Assembly: GCF_014697355.1 (NCBI RefSeq)
Contig: NZ_JACJRQ010000009.1
Span: 62,001-126,000 of the forward strand
DNA: 64,000 nt
Direction of reading: 5' to 3'
From: Nostoc calcicola FACHB-3891
GTDB lineage: Bacteria; Cyanobacteriota; Cyanobacteriia; Cyanobacteriales; Nostocaceae
Of this stretch, positions 9,180 to 19,500 are shown in pieces. The notes beneath the pieces are model-generated. The model ran no database searches. It worked only from the letters and a program-made list of their open reading frames with translations, and was not told where the DNA came from. Both the position numbers and the translations under genes were made by a program. Each line of letters starts with the position of its first letter. Position 1 is the stretch's first letter.

Positions 9180-12100
9180 ATGTCTGCTCATTCAATTGAT
9201 ACTGCCTTAGCAGAGTTAGAAAGCCTGATTAACAATTGTGAAAAGGCTGTGATTAGGTCTATAGAGGAAAAAAACATGAGTTCAGAAAAACCAGCGTCAA
9301 TTCACAAAATTAACAGACAATTACAACACAATCCTATAGCGATTGTTGGGATGGCTTCTCTATTACCTCAAGCCAGAAATTTACGGGAATACTGGCAAAA
9401 TATAGTAAACAAAATTGACTGTATTACTGATGTTCCCTCCACTCACTGGAGTGTCGAAGATTATTACGATCCAAATCCCAGAACTCCTGAAGATAAAACT
9501 TACTGTAAAAGAGGTGGATTTATTCCAGAGGTGGATTTTAACCCGATGGAATTCGGCATTCCCCCCAGCATTTTAGAAGTTACAGATGTATCGCAACTAT
9601 TAAGTTTAGTGGTTGCAAAAGAAGCGATGGAAGATGCTGGCTATGGCGAACAACGGGAATTCAACCGCGAAATGGTTGGGGTAATTTTAGGCGTAGCTAT
9701 GGCTAAGCAGTTAGGAATGCCACTTTCTGCTAGGTTGGAATATCCAATTTGGGAAAAAGCTCTAAAAAGCAGTGGTTTATCTGACGAAGATACACAAAAA
9801 ATTGTTGAGAAAATCAAAAGTGCCTATGTGAAATGGGACGAAAACGCCTTCCCCGGAATGTTAGCTAATGTAGTCGCGGGTAGAATTGCCAATCGTCTCA
9901 ACTTTGGCGGGATGAATTGTGTAGTTGATGCTGCTTGTGCTAGTTCCTTCGGTGCTTTAAAAATGGCAATTAGCGAACTAGTCGAACATCGTTCTGACAT
10001 GATGTTGACTGGTGGTGTTGACACCGATAACACCATCATGGCTTACATCTCCTTCAGCAAAACACCAGCCGTTTCTCCCAGTGAGAATGTCAAACCTTTC
10101 GATGCTAAATCTGATGGGATGATGCTGGGTGAAGGTATCTGCATGATTGTCCTCAAACGTCTGGAAGATGCAGAACGGGACAACGATAAAATCTACGCCG
10201 TCATCAAAGGTATTGGTACCTCCAGCGATGGACGCTACAAGAGTATTTATGCTCCCCGCAAAGAAGGCCAAGTCAAAGCCCTAGAACGTGCTTACGAAGA
10301 TGCAGGGTTTTCTCCCGCTACCGTTGGTTTGATGGAAGCACATGGCACCGGTACAATGGCTGGAGACCCGACGGAATTCGGTTCTTTACATGACTTCTTT
10401 GCTTTGCATGACTCGAAAAAGCAGCATATCGCTTTGGGTAGTGTGAAATCCCAAATCGGACACACCAAAGCGGCTGCGGGTGCGGCGAGTTTGGTGAAAA
10501 CAGCTTTGGCGCTACATCACAAAGTATTACCGCCGACAATTAACATTACTGAACCGAACCCCAAACTTAATATTAAAAATTCCGCCTTTTATTTGAATAC
10601 CGAAACCAGACCTTGGATTCGTGCTGAAGGCGAAGCACCAAGACGCGCAGGTGTCAGTTCCTTTGGCTTTGGCGGCACCAACTACCACGTTGTTTTAGAA
10701 GAATATCAAGCCGACCAAAACCACGGCTACCGCTTACACAGTGGGGCTAATGAAGTGTTGGTGTTTGCTGCTACTCCGTCCCAATTGCTGGCTAAATCCG
10801 AAGATATTTTAGCGAAATTGCAATCGCCAGAAGCAGTAACACACTACGCAAAATTAGTCAATGAGTGCAAATCACTAGAAATTCCCCTCTCTGCTGCCAG
10901 ATTTGGATTTGTGGCACAGAACCTGGAAGAAGCTTGCAAGTTACTGCAAGTTAGCATCAACTTGCTGAAAAACAAAGGCTCAGCAACATCTTGGGAACAT
11001 CCCCAAGGAATTTATTACCGCGCTTCTGGTGTGGAGTTGGGTGGTAAAGTTGTCGCCTTATTTTCCGGCCAAGGTTCCCAATACTTGGAAATGGGACGGG
11101 AACTAGTAATGAATTTCCCGATGATGCAGCGTTTGCATGGCTATATGGATAGCTTGTTGCTCAAAGATAACTTGCAGCCGCTTTCGGAAATCGTTTTTCC
11201 CCATCCTGTGTTTGAAGAGGCAGAAAAAAATGTCCAAATTGCCGCCTTACAACGCACAGAATACGCTCAGCCAGCCATCGGGGTGTTGAGTGCAGGGATG
11301 TACACCATATTGCAACAAGCTGGATTTAGGTCAGATTTTGTTGCTGGACATAGCTTTGGAGAAATCACAGCGTTGTGGGCTGCGGGAGTCTTGAGTACCG
11401 AAGATTACTTGTTTTTGGTGAAAGCTAGGGGTCAAGCAATGGCGGCACCCGAAGACCCAGACCATGACGCAGGTAGTATGCTGGCTGTCAAAGAAGATAT
11501 CAGCAAAGTTGAAGCAGTACTGAGACATTTTCCCCAAGTTGCGATCGCCAATCAAAATTCTCCCAGTCAATTTGTCTTAGCTGGCCCCACCGCAGAAATC
11601 GCCAAAGTCCGTCAGGCTTTACAGGACAAAGGATATACGGCTGTATTGTTACCCGTATCAGCAGCATTCCATACACCGCTGATTGCCTTTGCTCAAAAAT
11701 CCTTTGCGATCGCTACCAAGTCCGTCCAATTCCAAAATCCCAAAATCCCAGTTTACAGCAACGTCACCAGCAAGCAGTATCCCAAAGAACCCCAAGCAAT
11801 TCAAAAAATCCTTGAAACGCACCTTTCTAATTCTGTGCTGTTTAAGCAGGAAATTGAAAACATCTATGCAGCCGGTGGTACATGCTTTGTGGAATTTGGA
11901 CCAAGGAGAATTCTCACCAACTTGGTAAAAGAAATTCTTGGCGATCGCCCGCATCTTACCGTATCTTTGAACCCTAGTACTCAGAAGAATAGCGATCGCT
12001 CCTTGCGGGAAGCAGTTGTGCAGTTGCGGGTAATCGGTATGGCTTTGAGTAACCTCGACCCCTACCAAGTTCCCCAAACCATACCTGCAATTGAGCAGAA

Positions 12101-14546
12101 GAAGGCTTTAAATGTACGTCTAAACGGCATCAACTACAGATCCGAAAAAACGAAAAACGCCTTCGCCCAAGCTTTACAAAACGGGCACAAAGTTACATTA
12201 CCTACTGTTTTATCTGAGAATTCAGTGAAACCAAATCAGCCCATCCCCTCTGAAACTGTGGCTCCAATTCTCGCAGTCACAGAGACAAACGGGCATAAAA
12301 AAACACCCCTATCAATGAACGGTGTGACACCTCATATCGCCACCCAAGCAGAGCAACAAATGAATCCTGTGACCCTTTTAAGTCAACCAGCCCAGGAATC
12401 TAAGATGCAACCAACACCAGAAAAACTTGCAAATTACCAACAACTTTTAGAAAGTTTAGAATACCTTCTGACACAGTTTCAGCAAAATCAAGCCGAGAAT
12501 TTACAAGTTCACGGAAGTTATCTCAACCATCAAATGGAATACGCCAAAGCGTTTTTCCAACTGATGCAACAACAAAATTCCCTGTTGAGTGAAAGCAAAT
12601 CCACCGCTGAAACCACCAAGTTAAAGCTAGTTGTCATGGAAAGCTTAGAGCGCAGCATGATGCAGTTTCACTCCCAACAAGGTGAAACTCTACGCATCCA
12701 TGAGCAATATCTCCAAGAGCAACTGGAATATACCAAAAACTTTTTCCAACTCATACAGCAAGAGTATGCTCAAATCATCTCAGATGACGGAGCGGCTCTA
12801 CTGAGTGAGAAACTCAGCAACGGCGTAGGACATCATTTCATCCCCTTCACCACAGAAACCACTGTCACCGAAGAGGCATCAGTACCCCTGGCTACCAAGA
12901 TAGTAGAAGCTTTACCTTCACCTGTAACTGAGCCAGTAGCGAAAAACAACTCAACAGTCATCCAAGCACCCCTCCCCGCTCCCAAGGTAGTTGAGCCTGT
13001 AATCGAAACCCCTGTACTTCCCCAAATAGTACAGCCTGTAGTTGAAACTCCTGTACAGACGCGATTAATCGCGTCTGTACCTACTCCCCAAATAGTAGAA
13101 CCTGTAGTCGAAACTCCCCCACTCCCCAGTCCCCAATCCCCAATCCCCAGCGCAACCATCGATATTGTCGATCTGGATAAAAACCTCCTAGCCATCACCA
13201 GCGACAAGACGGGCTACCCAGTGGAAATGCTGGAAATGGATATGGACATGGAAGCAGACTTGGGGATTGACTCTATCAAACGAGTGGAAATCTTGGGGGC
13301 GCTACAGGAAATGTACCCCAACTTACCCAAGCCCAATTTAGAAGAACTGGCAGAAAAACGCACCATCGGTCAAGTTGTAGAATATCTGCAATCCCATGCT
13401 TCTAAAAGTGTTTCTGTGGAAATTGCAATTCATGAAGTACAACAAGCAGTAGAGACTCCAACAGAAGTTATCCCGGAAGTGAGCGTAGTTGTTGCATTCA
13501 CCCCAGAACCAGAACCCGCAGCAACTAATGAATTTTCAAACTTGGGTGAAACTCTACTAGCCATCACCAGCGATAAAACCGGCTACCCAGTAGAGATGCT
13601 GGAACTAGAAATGGACATGGAAGCCGACTTGGGGATTGACTCGATTAAACGGGTAGAAATCTTAGGGGCGATGCAGGAAATGTACCCCAACTTACCCAAA
13701 CCGAATATCGAGGAACTGGGAGAACTCCGCACCATCGGTCAAATAGTTGATTACCTACAGCAGCTAGCTGGAGGTGAAAAAAAAAAGTCTGAATCTGAGT
13801 TTGTCCAACAGCCGCCGGAATTAGAGCATAATATCCAGCGCCGTCCCGCCAAACTCAGAACCTTAGCCCAGCCAGATTATTTGGATTTCACATTACCAGA
13901 GGGACACATCAGTTTAATTACCGATGATGGTTCCCTCACTACTTACAAATTAACTGAATCCTTAATCGCCCAAGGCTGGAAAGTAGTAGTTATCAGTTTT
14001 CCCCAATCGTTGATTCCCCAGCAATCGCCCTTACCCGCAGGAGTAACCCGCGTCACCTTAGCAAACTTGAGTGAAGAACATCTCCAACAACAACTACAAG
14101 TGATCGCCACTCACTGCGGTAAGGTTGGGGCTTTCATCCATCTACATCCTCTTTTTGTAGCAAATAACACCGGAACAATTCCCTACATCGAACAGGAAAA
14201 GGCGATCGTCAAGCATGTATTTTTGATGGCGAAACACCTCAAACCCTCTCTAAACGAAGCCGCACAACATGGACGTAGTTGTTTCTGCACAGTAGCTCAT
14301 CTCGATGGTGCCTTCGGTTTAGATTACAAAGTTAATTTTGGGGCGATCGCTGCTGGTTTATTTGGACTAACCAAAACTCTCAGATGGGAATGGCCAAAAG
14401 TGTTTACACGGGCGATCGACCTCAGTCCCAGACTTGACGCTAAACAGTCAGTAAATCACATCATAGCCGAACTTCACGACCCCAATCTTTATATCGGTGA
14501 AGTTGCCTACGGCTCACAAGGACGAGTCACCTTAATTGCTGACTAA
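9180..14546 (+). CDS. hglE: HglE, heterocyst glycolipid synthase (KS-MAT-ACP-ACP-partial KR)
   Basis: Iterative type I synthase of 1788 residues, PfaA-like. The ketosynthase (about 50-505) has the full triad: Cys253 in DAACASSF, His388 in EAHGTGT and His428 in IGHTK. The malonyl transferase (about 620-930) has Ser725 in GHSFGE. A linker (about 1080-1200) carries two related 40-residue coiled segments, then a Pro/Val-rich stretch, and two tandem carriers with phosphopantetheine serines 1365 and 1488 (LGIDSIKR). The last 230 residues look like the non-catalytic half of a ketoreductase; the NADPH-binding half is in the next gene. Start: ATG 9180 is weakly supported; ATG 9276 (MSSEKP) follows a strong AGAGGA and leaves KS intact. 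It builds the C26-C28 chain of the glycolipid layer. Confidence 0.93.
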   Translation: MSAHSIDTALAELESLINNCEKAVIRSIEEKNMSSEKPASIHKINRQLQHNPIAIVGMASLLPQARNLREYWQNIVNKIDCITDVPSTHWSVEDYYDPNPRTPEDKTYCKRGGFIPEVDFNPMEFGIPPSILEVTDVSQLLSLVVAKEAMEDAGYGEQREFNREMVGVILGVAMAKQLGMPLSARLEYPIWEKALKSSGLSDEDTQKIVEKIKSAYVKWDENAFPGMLANVVAGRIANRLNFGGMNCVVDAACASSFGALKMAISELVEHRSDMMLTGGVDTDNTIMAYISFSKTPAVSPSENVKPFDAKSDGMMLGEGICMIVLKRLEDAERDNDKIYAVIKGIGTSSDGRYKSIYAPRKEGQVKALERAYEDAGFSPATVGLMEAHGTGTMAGDPTEFGSLHDFFALHDSKKQHIALGSVKSQIGHTKAAAGAASLVKTALALHHKVLPPTINITEPNPKLNIKNSAFYLNTETRPWIRAEGEAPRRAGVSSFGFGGTNYHVVLEEYQADQNHGYRLHSGANEVLVFAATPSQLLAKSEDILAKLQSPEAVTHYAKLVNECKSLEIPLSAARFGFVAQNLEEACKLLQVSINLLKNKGSATSWEHPQGIYYRASGVELGGKVVALFSGQGSQYLEMGRELVMNFPMMQRLHGYMDSLLLKDNLQPLSEIVFPHPVFEEAEKNVQIAALQRTEYAQPAIGVLSAGMYTILQQAGFRSDFVAGHSFGEITALWAAGVLSTEDYLFLVKARGQAMAAPEDPDHDAGSMLAVKEDISKVEAVLRHFPQVAIANQNSPSQFVLAGPTAEIAKVRQALQDKGYTAVLLPVSAAFHTPLIAFAQKSFAIATKSVQFQNPKIPVYSNVTSKQYPKEPQAIQKILETHLSNSVLFKQEIENIYAAGGTCFVEFGPRRILTNLVKEILGDRPHLTVSLNPSTQKNSDRSLREAVVQLRVIGMALSNLDPYQVPQTIPAIEQKKALNVRLNGINYRSEKTKNAFAQALQNGHKVTLPTVLSENSVKPNQPIPSETVAPILAVTETNGHKKTPLSMNGVTPHIATQAEQQMNPVTLLSQPAQESKMQPTPEKLANYQQLLESLEYLLTQFQQNQAENLQVHGSYLNHQMEYAKAFFQLMQQQNSLLSESKSTAETTKLKLVVMESLERSMMQFHSQQGETLRIHEQYLQEQLEYTKNFFQLIQQEYAQIISDDGAALLSEKLSNGVGHHFIPFTTETTVTEEASVPLATKIVEALPSPVTEPVAKNNSTVIQAPLPAPKVVEPVIETPVLPQIVQPVVETPVQTRLIASVPTPQIVEPVVETPPLPSPQSPIPSATIDIVDLDKNLLAITSDKTGYPVEMLEMDMDMEADLGIDSIKRVEILGALQEMYPNLPKPNLEELAEKRTIGQVVEYLQSHASKSVSVEIAIHEVQQAVETPTEVIPEVSVVVAFTPEPEPAATNEFSNLGETLLAITSDKTGYPVEMLELEMDMEADLGIDSIKRVEILGAMQEMYPNLPKPNIEELGELRTIGQIVDYLQQLAGGEKKKSESEFVQQPPELEHNIQRRPAKLRTLAQPDYLDFTLPEGHISLITDDGSLTTYKLTESLIAQGWKVVVISFPQSLIPQQSPLPAGVTRVTLANLSEEHLQQQLQVIATHCGKVGAFIHLHPLFVANNTGTIPYIEQEKAIVKHVFLMAKHLKPSLNEAAQHGRSCFCTVAHLDGAFGLDYKVNFGAIAAGLFGLTKTLRWEWPKVFTRAIDLSPRLDAKQSVNHIIAELHDPNLYIGEVAYGSQGRVTLIAD
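13053..13080. repeat. 28-bp perfect palindrome inside the hglE reading frame
   Basis: Arms GTACAGACGCGATT / AATCGCGTCTGTAC. It resembles the dispersed GTAGAGACGCGATTAATCGC-type repeat of cyanobacterial intergenic DNA, of which a relative is seen near 34468-34492. Here it is in frame and codes for VQTRLIASV between two PVVETP-like protein repeats in the linker ahead of the carrier domains. Confidence 0.9.
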
Positions 14547-14556
14547 CAAACTCTTT

Positions 14557-14667
14557 CTTTGCGCCTTTGCGCCTTTGCGTGAGGCCAAGAAATATTTATG
14601 TTAGAAGTCGGCGTTGCTGATTACAAGTATGAATTTAGTCTCACGCAAAGTCGCAAAGGCGCAAAGA
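14557..14667. repeat. Inverted TTTGCGCC repeats flanking a MITE between hglE and hglG
   Basis: The left arm at about 14557-14583 (TCTTTGCGCCTTTGCGCC then TTTGCGTGAG) and the right arm at about 14640-14667 (CTCACGCAAAG then TCGCAAAGGCGCAAAGA) are inverted. The same CGCAAAG/CGCAGAG motif recurs near 16480, 25063, 37815 and 37950, so it is a dispersed family rather than a specific terminator, though it could fold in the transcript. Confidence 0.7.
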
Positions 14668-14703
14668 TAAGAAGGATTTTGTTCATACTTTAATTCAGCA
14701 ACG
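14612..14703. mobile_element. MITE-like element in the hglE-hglG gap
   Basis: Imperfect 22-bp terminal inverted repeats (starting CGTTGCTGA and ending TCAGCAACG; 19 of 22 positions match) enclose about 50 bp and no coding capacity. This is a non-autonomous miniature element. It lies exactly between the two halves of the ketoreductase. Confidence 0.7.
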
Positions 14704-14741
14704 TCAAAAAAGCAAATTTATGCAGTTTTTTAAGAGGATTT

Positions 14742-16457
14742 ATGACCCAAACAGCCCAGCTTAGTGCATCATCTGTTTTTGTCGTCAGCGGCGGTGCAAA
14801 AGGGATTACGGCTGAGTGTACTATCAAATTAGCACAGCAGCAACCCTGCAAATTTATTCTTCTCGGTCGTTCTGAATTATTAGAAACTGAGCCTGATTTT
14901 GCTCAAGATTGCGAAGAATCAGCCTTGAAAAAACGCATCATGGAAAATCTTCTTGCTCAAGGAGAGAAACCCACACCCATGAATGTGCAAAAAATATATA
15001 ACAAAATTACCTCCAGCCGCGAAATTAAAAATACTATCGCCGCAATTCAAAAAACAGGAGCGAAAGCCGAATATATTAGTGTTGATGTTACAAACAAACA
15101 GGCTTTACAAGAAAAATTGGCTAAAATTGGGTCAATTACAGGCATTATACATGGTGCTGGCAACTTAGCCGATAAATTAATTGAAAAGAAAACAGAAGAG
15201 GATTTTGAAAAAGTTTATGCTGCCAAAGTTCAAGGATTAGAAAACCTGCTTAATTGTGTCAATGCTAATGAACTTCAGCATTTAGTTTTGTTTTCTTCTG
15301 TCACGGGATTCTATGGAAATATTGGTCAATCTGATTACGCGATCGCTAATGAAATCCTGAATAAATCAGCCCATATTTTCAAGCAACAATATCCCTCATG
15401 TCATGTAGTGGCAATTAATTGGGGAGCTTGGGATAGTGGCATGGTATCACCAGAACTGAAAAAGGCTTTTGTGGAACGAGGAATTGAAGTGATTCCTGTA
15501 GAAGCCGGCACACAAATGTTAGTCAATGAATTGCATCCCGCTTATCAAGAAAATACACAAGTTGTCATTGGTAGCCCACTCGTTCCACTGGCTACAGAGC
15601 TAGATTCAGAACTACGAACCTATAGTATCCGTCGCCAAATGACATTGGAGGCTAATCCATTTTTACACGATCATACTATTGCTGGTTCTCCAGTTTTGCC
15701 TGCGACTTGTGCCATGACTTGGATTATCAATGCTTGCGAACAATTATATCCAGGTTATAAGTTGTTTTATTACCAAGATTTCAAAGTTTTAAAGGGGATT
15801 ACTTTCAATGAAAGCTTGGCCAAAGAACACATTTTAGACATAGAAGAAATTTCAAAAGTTAACCATGAAAAAATCGAATTGAAAGCAAAAATCTGGAGTA
15901 AAAACCCAGAAGGTAAAATCCATTACCATTTTAGCGCTCAACTGAATCTCCAGCGAGAAATCCCAATTGCACCCACCTATGAATCTCTCAATCTCGAACC
16001 AGATAATATCATCACCGCCACAGGAAAAGCTTTTTATCAAAATGGCGGAACCACATTATTTCATGGCCCAGCTTTTCAAGAAATCAAAAGAGTTTTAAAC
16101 ATCACTCCTGAAAAAATCACCACAGAATGTCTCTGGCCAGAACTCAGCCCACAGCAACAAGGACAATTCCCCGTCCAATGGGTGAATCCTTATACAACTG
16201 ACTTGAGTATGCACGCCTTATGGGTTTGGACACAACACTTTCATCAAGAAGGTTGTTTACCTGGAAAAGTAGAAAAATTTGAACAATTTGCAGCCATACC
16301 ACATAACGAAACTTTTTACGTTTCTTGTGAAGTAAAAGCTAAAACACCAAGTAGTGCGATCGCCAACTTCATCATACATGATCGCCACGGAAAAATCTAT
16401 TCTCAAATGCTCAATGCCCACGCCATTATTTGGTCAATGAAACTACTCAGAAGCTAA
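14742..16457 (+). CDS. hglG: HglG, ketoreductase catalytic half plus dehydratase
   Basis: Protein of 571 residues that continues the PfaA-like domain order. Residues 10-245 form the NADPH-binding ketoreductase half: VVSGGAKGI cofactor loop, HGAG, and the catalytic Ser-Tyr set in LFSSVTGFYGNIGQSDYAIAN. Residues 295-565 form a double-hotdog dehydratase with His311 in HTIAGSPVLP (HxxxGxxxxP). It reduces the beta-keto group and dehydrates intermediates held on HglE carriers, so it must work in trans. The start is firm: AAGAGGA lies just before the ATG. It is in the same reading frame as hglE, 195 bp downstream. The symbol follows the hglE-G-D-C-B order known from Anabaena. Confidence 0.85.
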   Translation: MTQTAQLSASSVFVVSGGAKGITAECTIKLAQQQPCKFILLGRSELLETEPDFAQDCEESALKKRIMENLLAQGEKPTPMNVQKIYNKITSSREIKNTIAAIQKTGAKAEYISVDVTNKQALQEKLAKIGSITGIIHGAGNLADKLIEKKTEEDFEKVYAAKVQGLENLLNCVNANELQHLVLFSSVTGFYGNIGQSDYAIANEILNKSAHIFKQQYPSCHVVAINWGAWDSGMVSPELKKAFVERGIEVIPVEAGTQMLVNELHPAYQENTQVVIGSPLVPLATELDSELRTYSIRRQMTLEANPFLHDHTIAGSPVLPATCAMTWIINACEQLYPGYKLFYYQDFKVLKGITFNESLAKEHILDIEEISKVNHEKIELKAKIWSKNPEGKIHYHFSAQLNLQREIPIAPTYESLNLEPDNIITATGKAFYQNGGTTLFHGPAFQEIKRVLNITPEKITTECLWPELSPQQQGQFPVQWVNPYTTDLSMHALWVWTQHFHQEGCLPGKVEKFEQFAAIPHNETFYVSCEVKAKTPSSAIANFIIHDRHGKIYSQMLNAHAIIWSMKLLRS

Positions 16458-16561
16458 TAATCTCTCACTCCTTCTCTCTGCGCCTCTGCGTGAGGTATTT
16501 CTTTACCAGCCACATCATTCAAGTTTGGGGAACAGCGTAAATCCTGCCTTTTAAATATCTC

Positions 16562-19500
16562 TTGCCTAATACCCAAACTCGGAGCATATCAGCAGTGGAA
16601 AAAATAGCCATCATCGGATTATCATGCCTATTCCCAGATGCAAAAACCCCCGAAGAATTCTGGAATAACATCGTTAATCAAAAAGATTCCACATCCTCTG
16701 CAACAATCGAAGAAATCGGAGTAGATCCGACAATCTTTCACAATCCAGTCAAAGGTACACCAGACAAAACCTATTCCCTCAAAGGTGGGTACATCCGCAA
16801 CTTTCACTTCGATCCTAGTGAATACAATCTGCCATCAGAATTTCTTACTAGCTTAGATAATACCTTCAAATGGTCATTGTATGCAGCTAAGCAAGCAATT
16901 TTGCATAGTGGTTATTGGGGTAATCAAACTGTCCTTTCAAAATGCGGTGTCATCTTAGGTAATTTGTCATTCCCAACAAAATTATCTAATGAATTATTCT
17001 CTCCAATTTACCAAAAAGCTATTACCCCTGCTCTCAGAGAACTTTTGCAAGATGAAGACCTTGATTTAGCTCCTTTAGGAACAGCAACTAAAGCGTCTTT
17101 ATACAATGCTCTGATATCTGGCTTACCAGCATCTATTATTGCCCAAGCTCTATCTTTATCCCAGATTAATTTATGTCTGGATGCTGCTTGTTCGTCATCA
17201 TTTTATGCTATTAAACTAGCATCTCATTACTTATGGTCACACAAAGCTGATGTTATGTTAGCTGGAGCCATCAGTTGTGCAGATTCGCTATTTGTGCGGA
17301 TGTTATTTTCTGGTGTTCAAGGATATCCAGAAAACGGCATCAGTCGCCCCTTAGATAAGTCCTCTAGAGGATTAATTCCCGCCGATGGTGTAGGGATGGT
17401 GATGCTGAAAAGATATTCAGATGCCATCAGAGATGGCGATCATATTCTCGCTACCATCTGCGGCAATGGACTTTCAAATGATGGCAAAGGTAAACATTTA
17501 CTCAGTCCGAATCCCAAGGGACAAACCTTAGCTTTTGAACGAGCCTACAATGAGGCAAAAATTAATCCCAAAACCATCGATTATTTAGAGTGTCACGCCA
17601 CCGGCACATTACTGGGAGATACAACCGAATTCAACTCCATCGAAACATTTTTTGGTCAAAATCAAGCTGCACCTCTGGTAGGTTCTGCGAAAGCAAATAC
17701 CGGTCACTTGCTAACTGCTGCTGGCATGGTTGGGTTGACTAAGGTGATTTTGAGTATGTCGCATGGTGTAATTCCAGCAACCATGAATGTTTCCGAGCCT
17801 TTAGCATCAGAAAATAGTACAATTTCCGCCGACAAAATTGTTAGAACAGCTACAGCATGGCCTAATAATAACGCACCAATTAAACGGGCAGCTATCAGCG
17901 CTTTTGGTTTTGGCGGTACTAATTCTCATCTGATTTTAGAACAAGGAAATACAACACAATCAGTTGAATCAACTCCACCTGTTCCACCTGCCAAAATCGC
18001 TATTGTCGGCATGGATGCCTTTTTTGGTAACTGTAATGGATTAGATGCTTTTGAACGCAGTATTTATGGTGGAACCCAGCACTTTACTTCTCTACCGCCT
18101 CAAAGATGGCACGGTATAGAAAATCAAGAAAACGTCCTGAAAGAGTACGGTTTAGCAGATGGTAAAGCACCGGTAGGGGCATATATCAAAGATTTTGAAA
18201 TCGATACTTTATCGTGCAAAATCCCACCGAATGAAATAGAAAAATTAAACCCACAACAATTATTACTCCTCAAGGTTAGCGATCGCGCCGCCAAAGATGC
18301 GAAACTACAGGAGGGCGGCAATGTGGCAGTTATTGTTGCTGCTGAGACAGAATTCTCTGTACATCAGCTACAGCAAAGATGGAATTTGTCTTGGCAGGTT
18401 AAGGACGGCTTACTCAACCAAGGAATTTCTTTGCCTGACGAACAACTGACGCAACTGGAAACCATCGTCAAAGATAGCATTCACCAACCAGTAGAAATCG
18501 GCGAATATGTGAGTCATATCGCCAACATCATGGCGAGTCGAATTTCGGCTTTATGGAATTTCACTGGCCCTGCATTCACCATCAGCGCTGGCGAAAATTC
18601 TACCTTCAAGGCGTTGGAAGTTGCCCAAATGCTACTCGCCACTGGAGAAGTAGACGCGGTGGTTGTTGGTGCGGTGGATTTGGCTGGTGGTGTAGAAAAC
18701 GTCTTGTTCCGCAACCAATTTGCACCAATTAATACGGGTGTCAATACCTTGAGTTTTGACCAACAAGCTAACGGCTGGACAGTTGGCGAAGGTGCCGGTG
18801 CAATTGTCCTCAAACGCTACGAAGCTGCTAAGGAAGACAACGAACGCATCTATGCAGTTATTGATGCCATGAGTTTCGCCCAAGGTAATTCTACTTTCAG
18901 TAACGCTGTGGTCAAACCTGATGCTTCAGCTATCAGTAATGTCTGCAAACAAGCCTTCCAGATGGCAGATATTCAACCCACAGATGTTAACTATGTAGAA
19001 GTCTTTGGTAGCGGCGTTCCCCAGGAGGATGAAGCCGAAATCACGGGTTTACTGCAAGCTTATCCGAAAGTGGGCAATGGTTTGCATTGTGCATTGGGCA
19101 GCGTCAAAGCCAATATCGGTCACACCTATACAGCATCGGGAATTGCTAGCTTAATCAAAACGGCTTTATGTCTTTATTACAGGTATATTCCTGCCACCCC
19201 GAAATGGTCTGGTGTCAAAACACCGCAAGTATGGGAAGGTAGCCCCTTCTATGTGGCAATGGAATCAAGACCTTGGTTTGTCGATAAAGGCGCCACACGC
19301 AGAATAGCAGCAATTAATGGCATGGGGATAGATGGCAGTTACGCCCATTTAATCTTATCGGAGGAACCCAGCCAAGAGGAGCGGGACAACAGATATTTGC
19401 AGCAAATGCCTTTTCATCTGTTTCCCATAGCAGTTAGCGATCGCTCCACAATACCAGATTTGCTTAACCAACTCCAACAATCCATCGAAGCTAGTTCTGC

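Noticed and set aside
12833..13207. 124-residue minus-strand frame inside hglE
   Set aside because: Shadow of the repeated PVVETP coding segment on the other strand.
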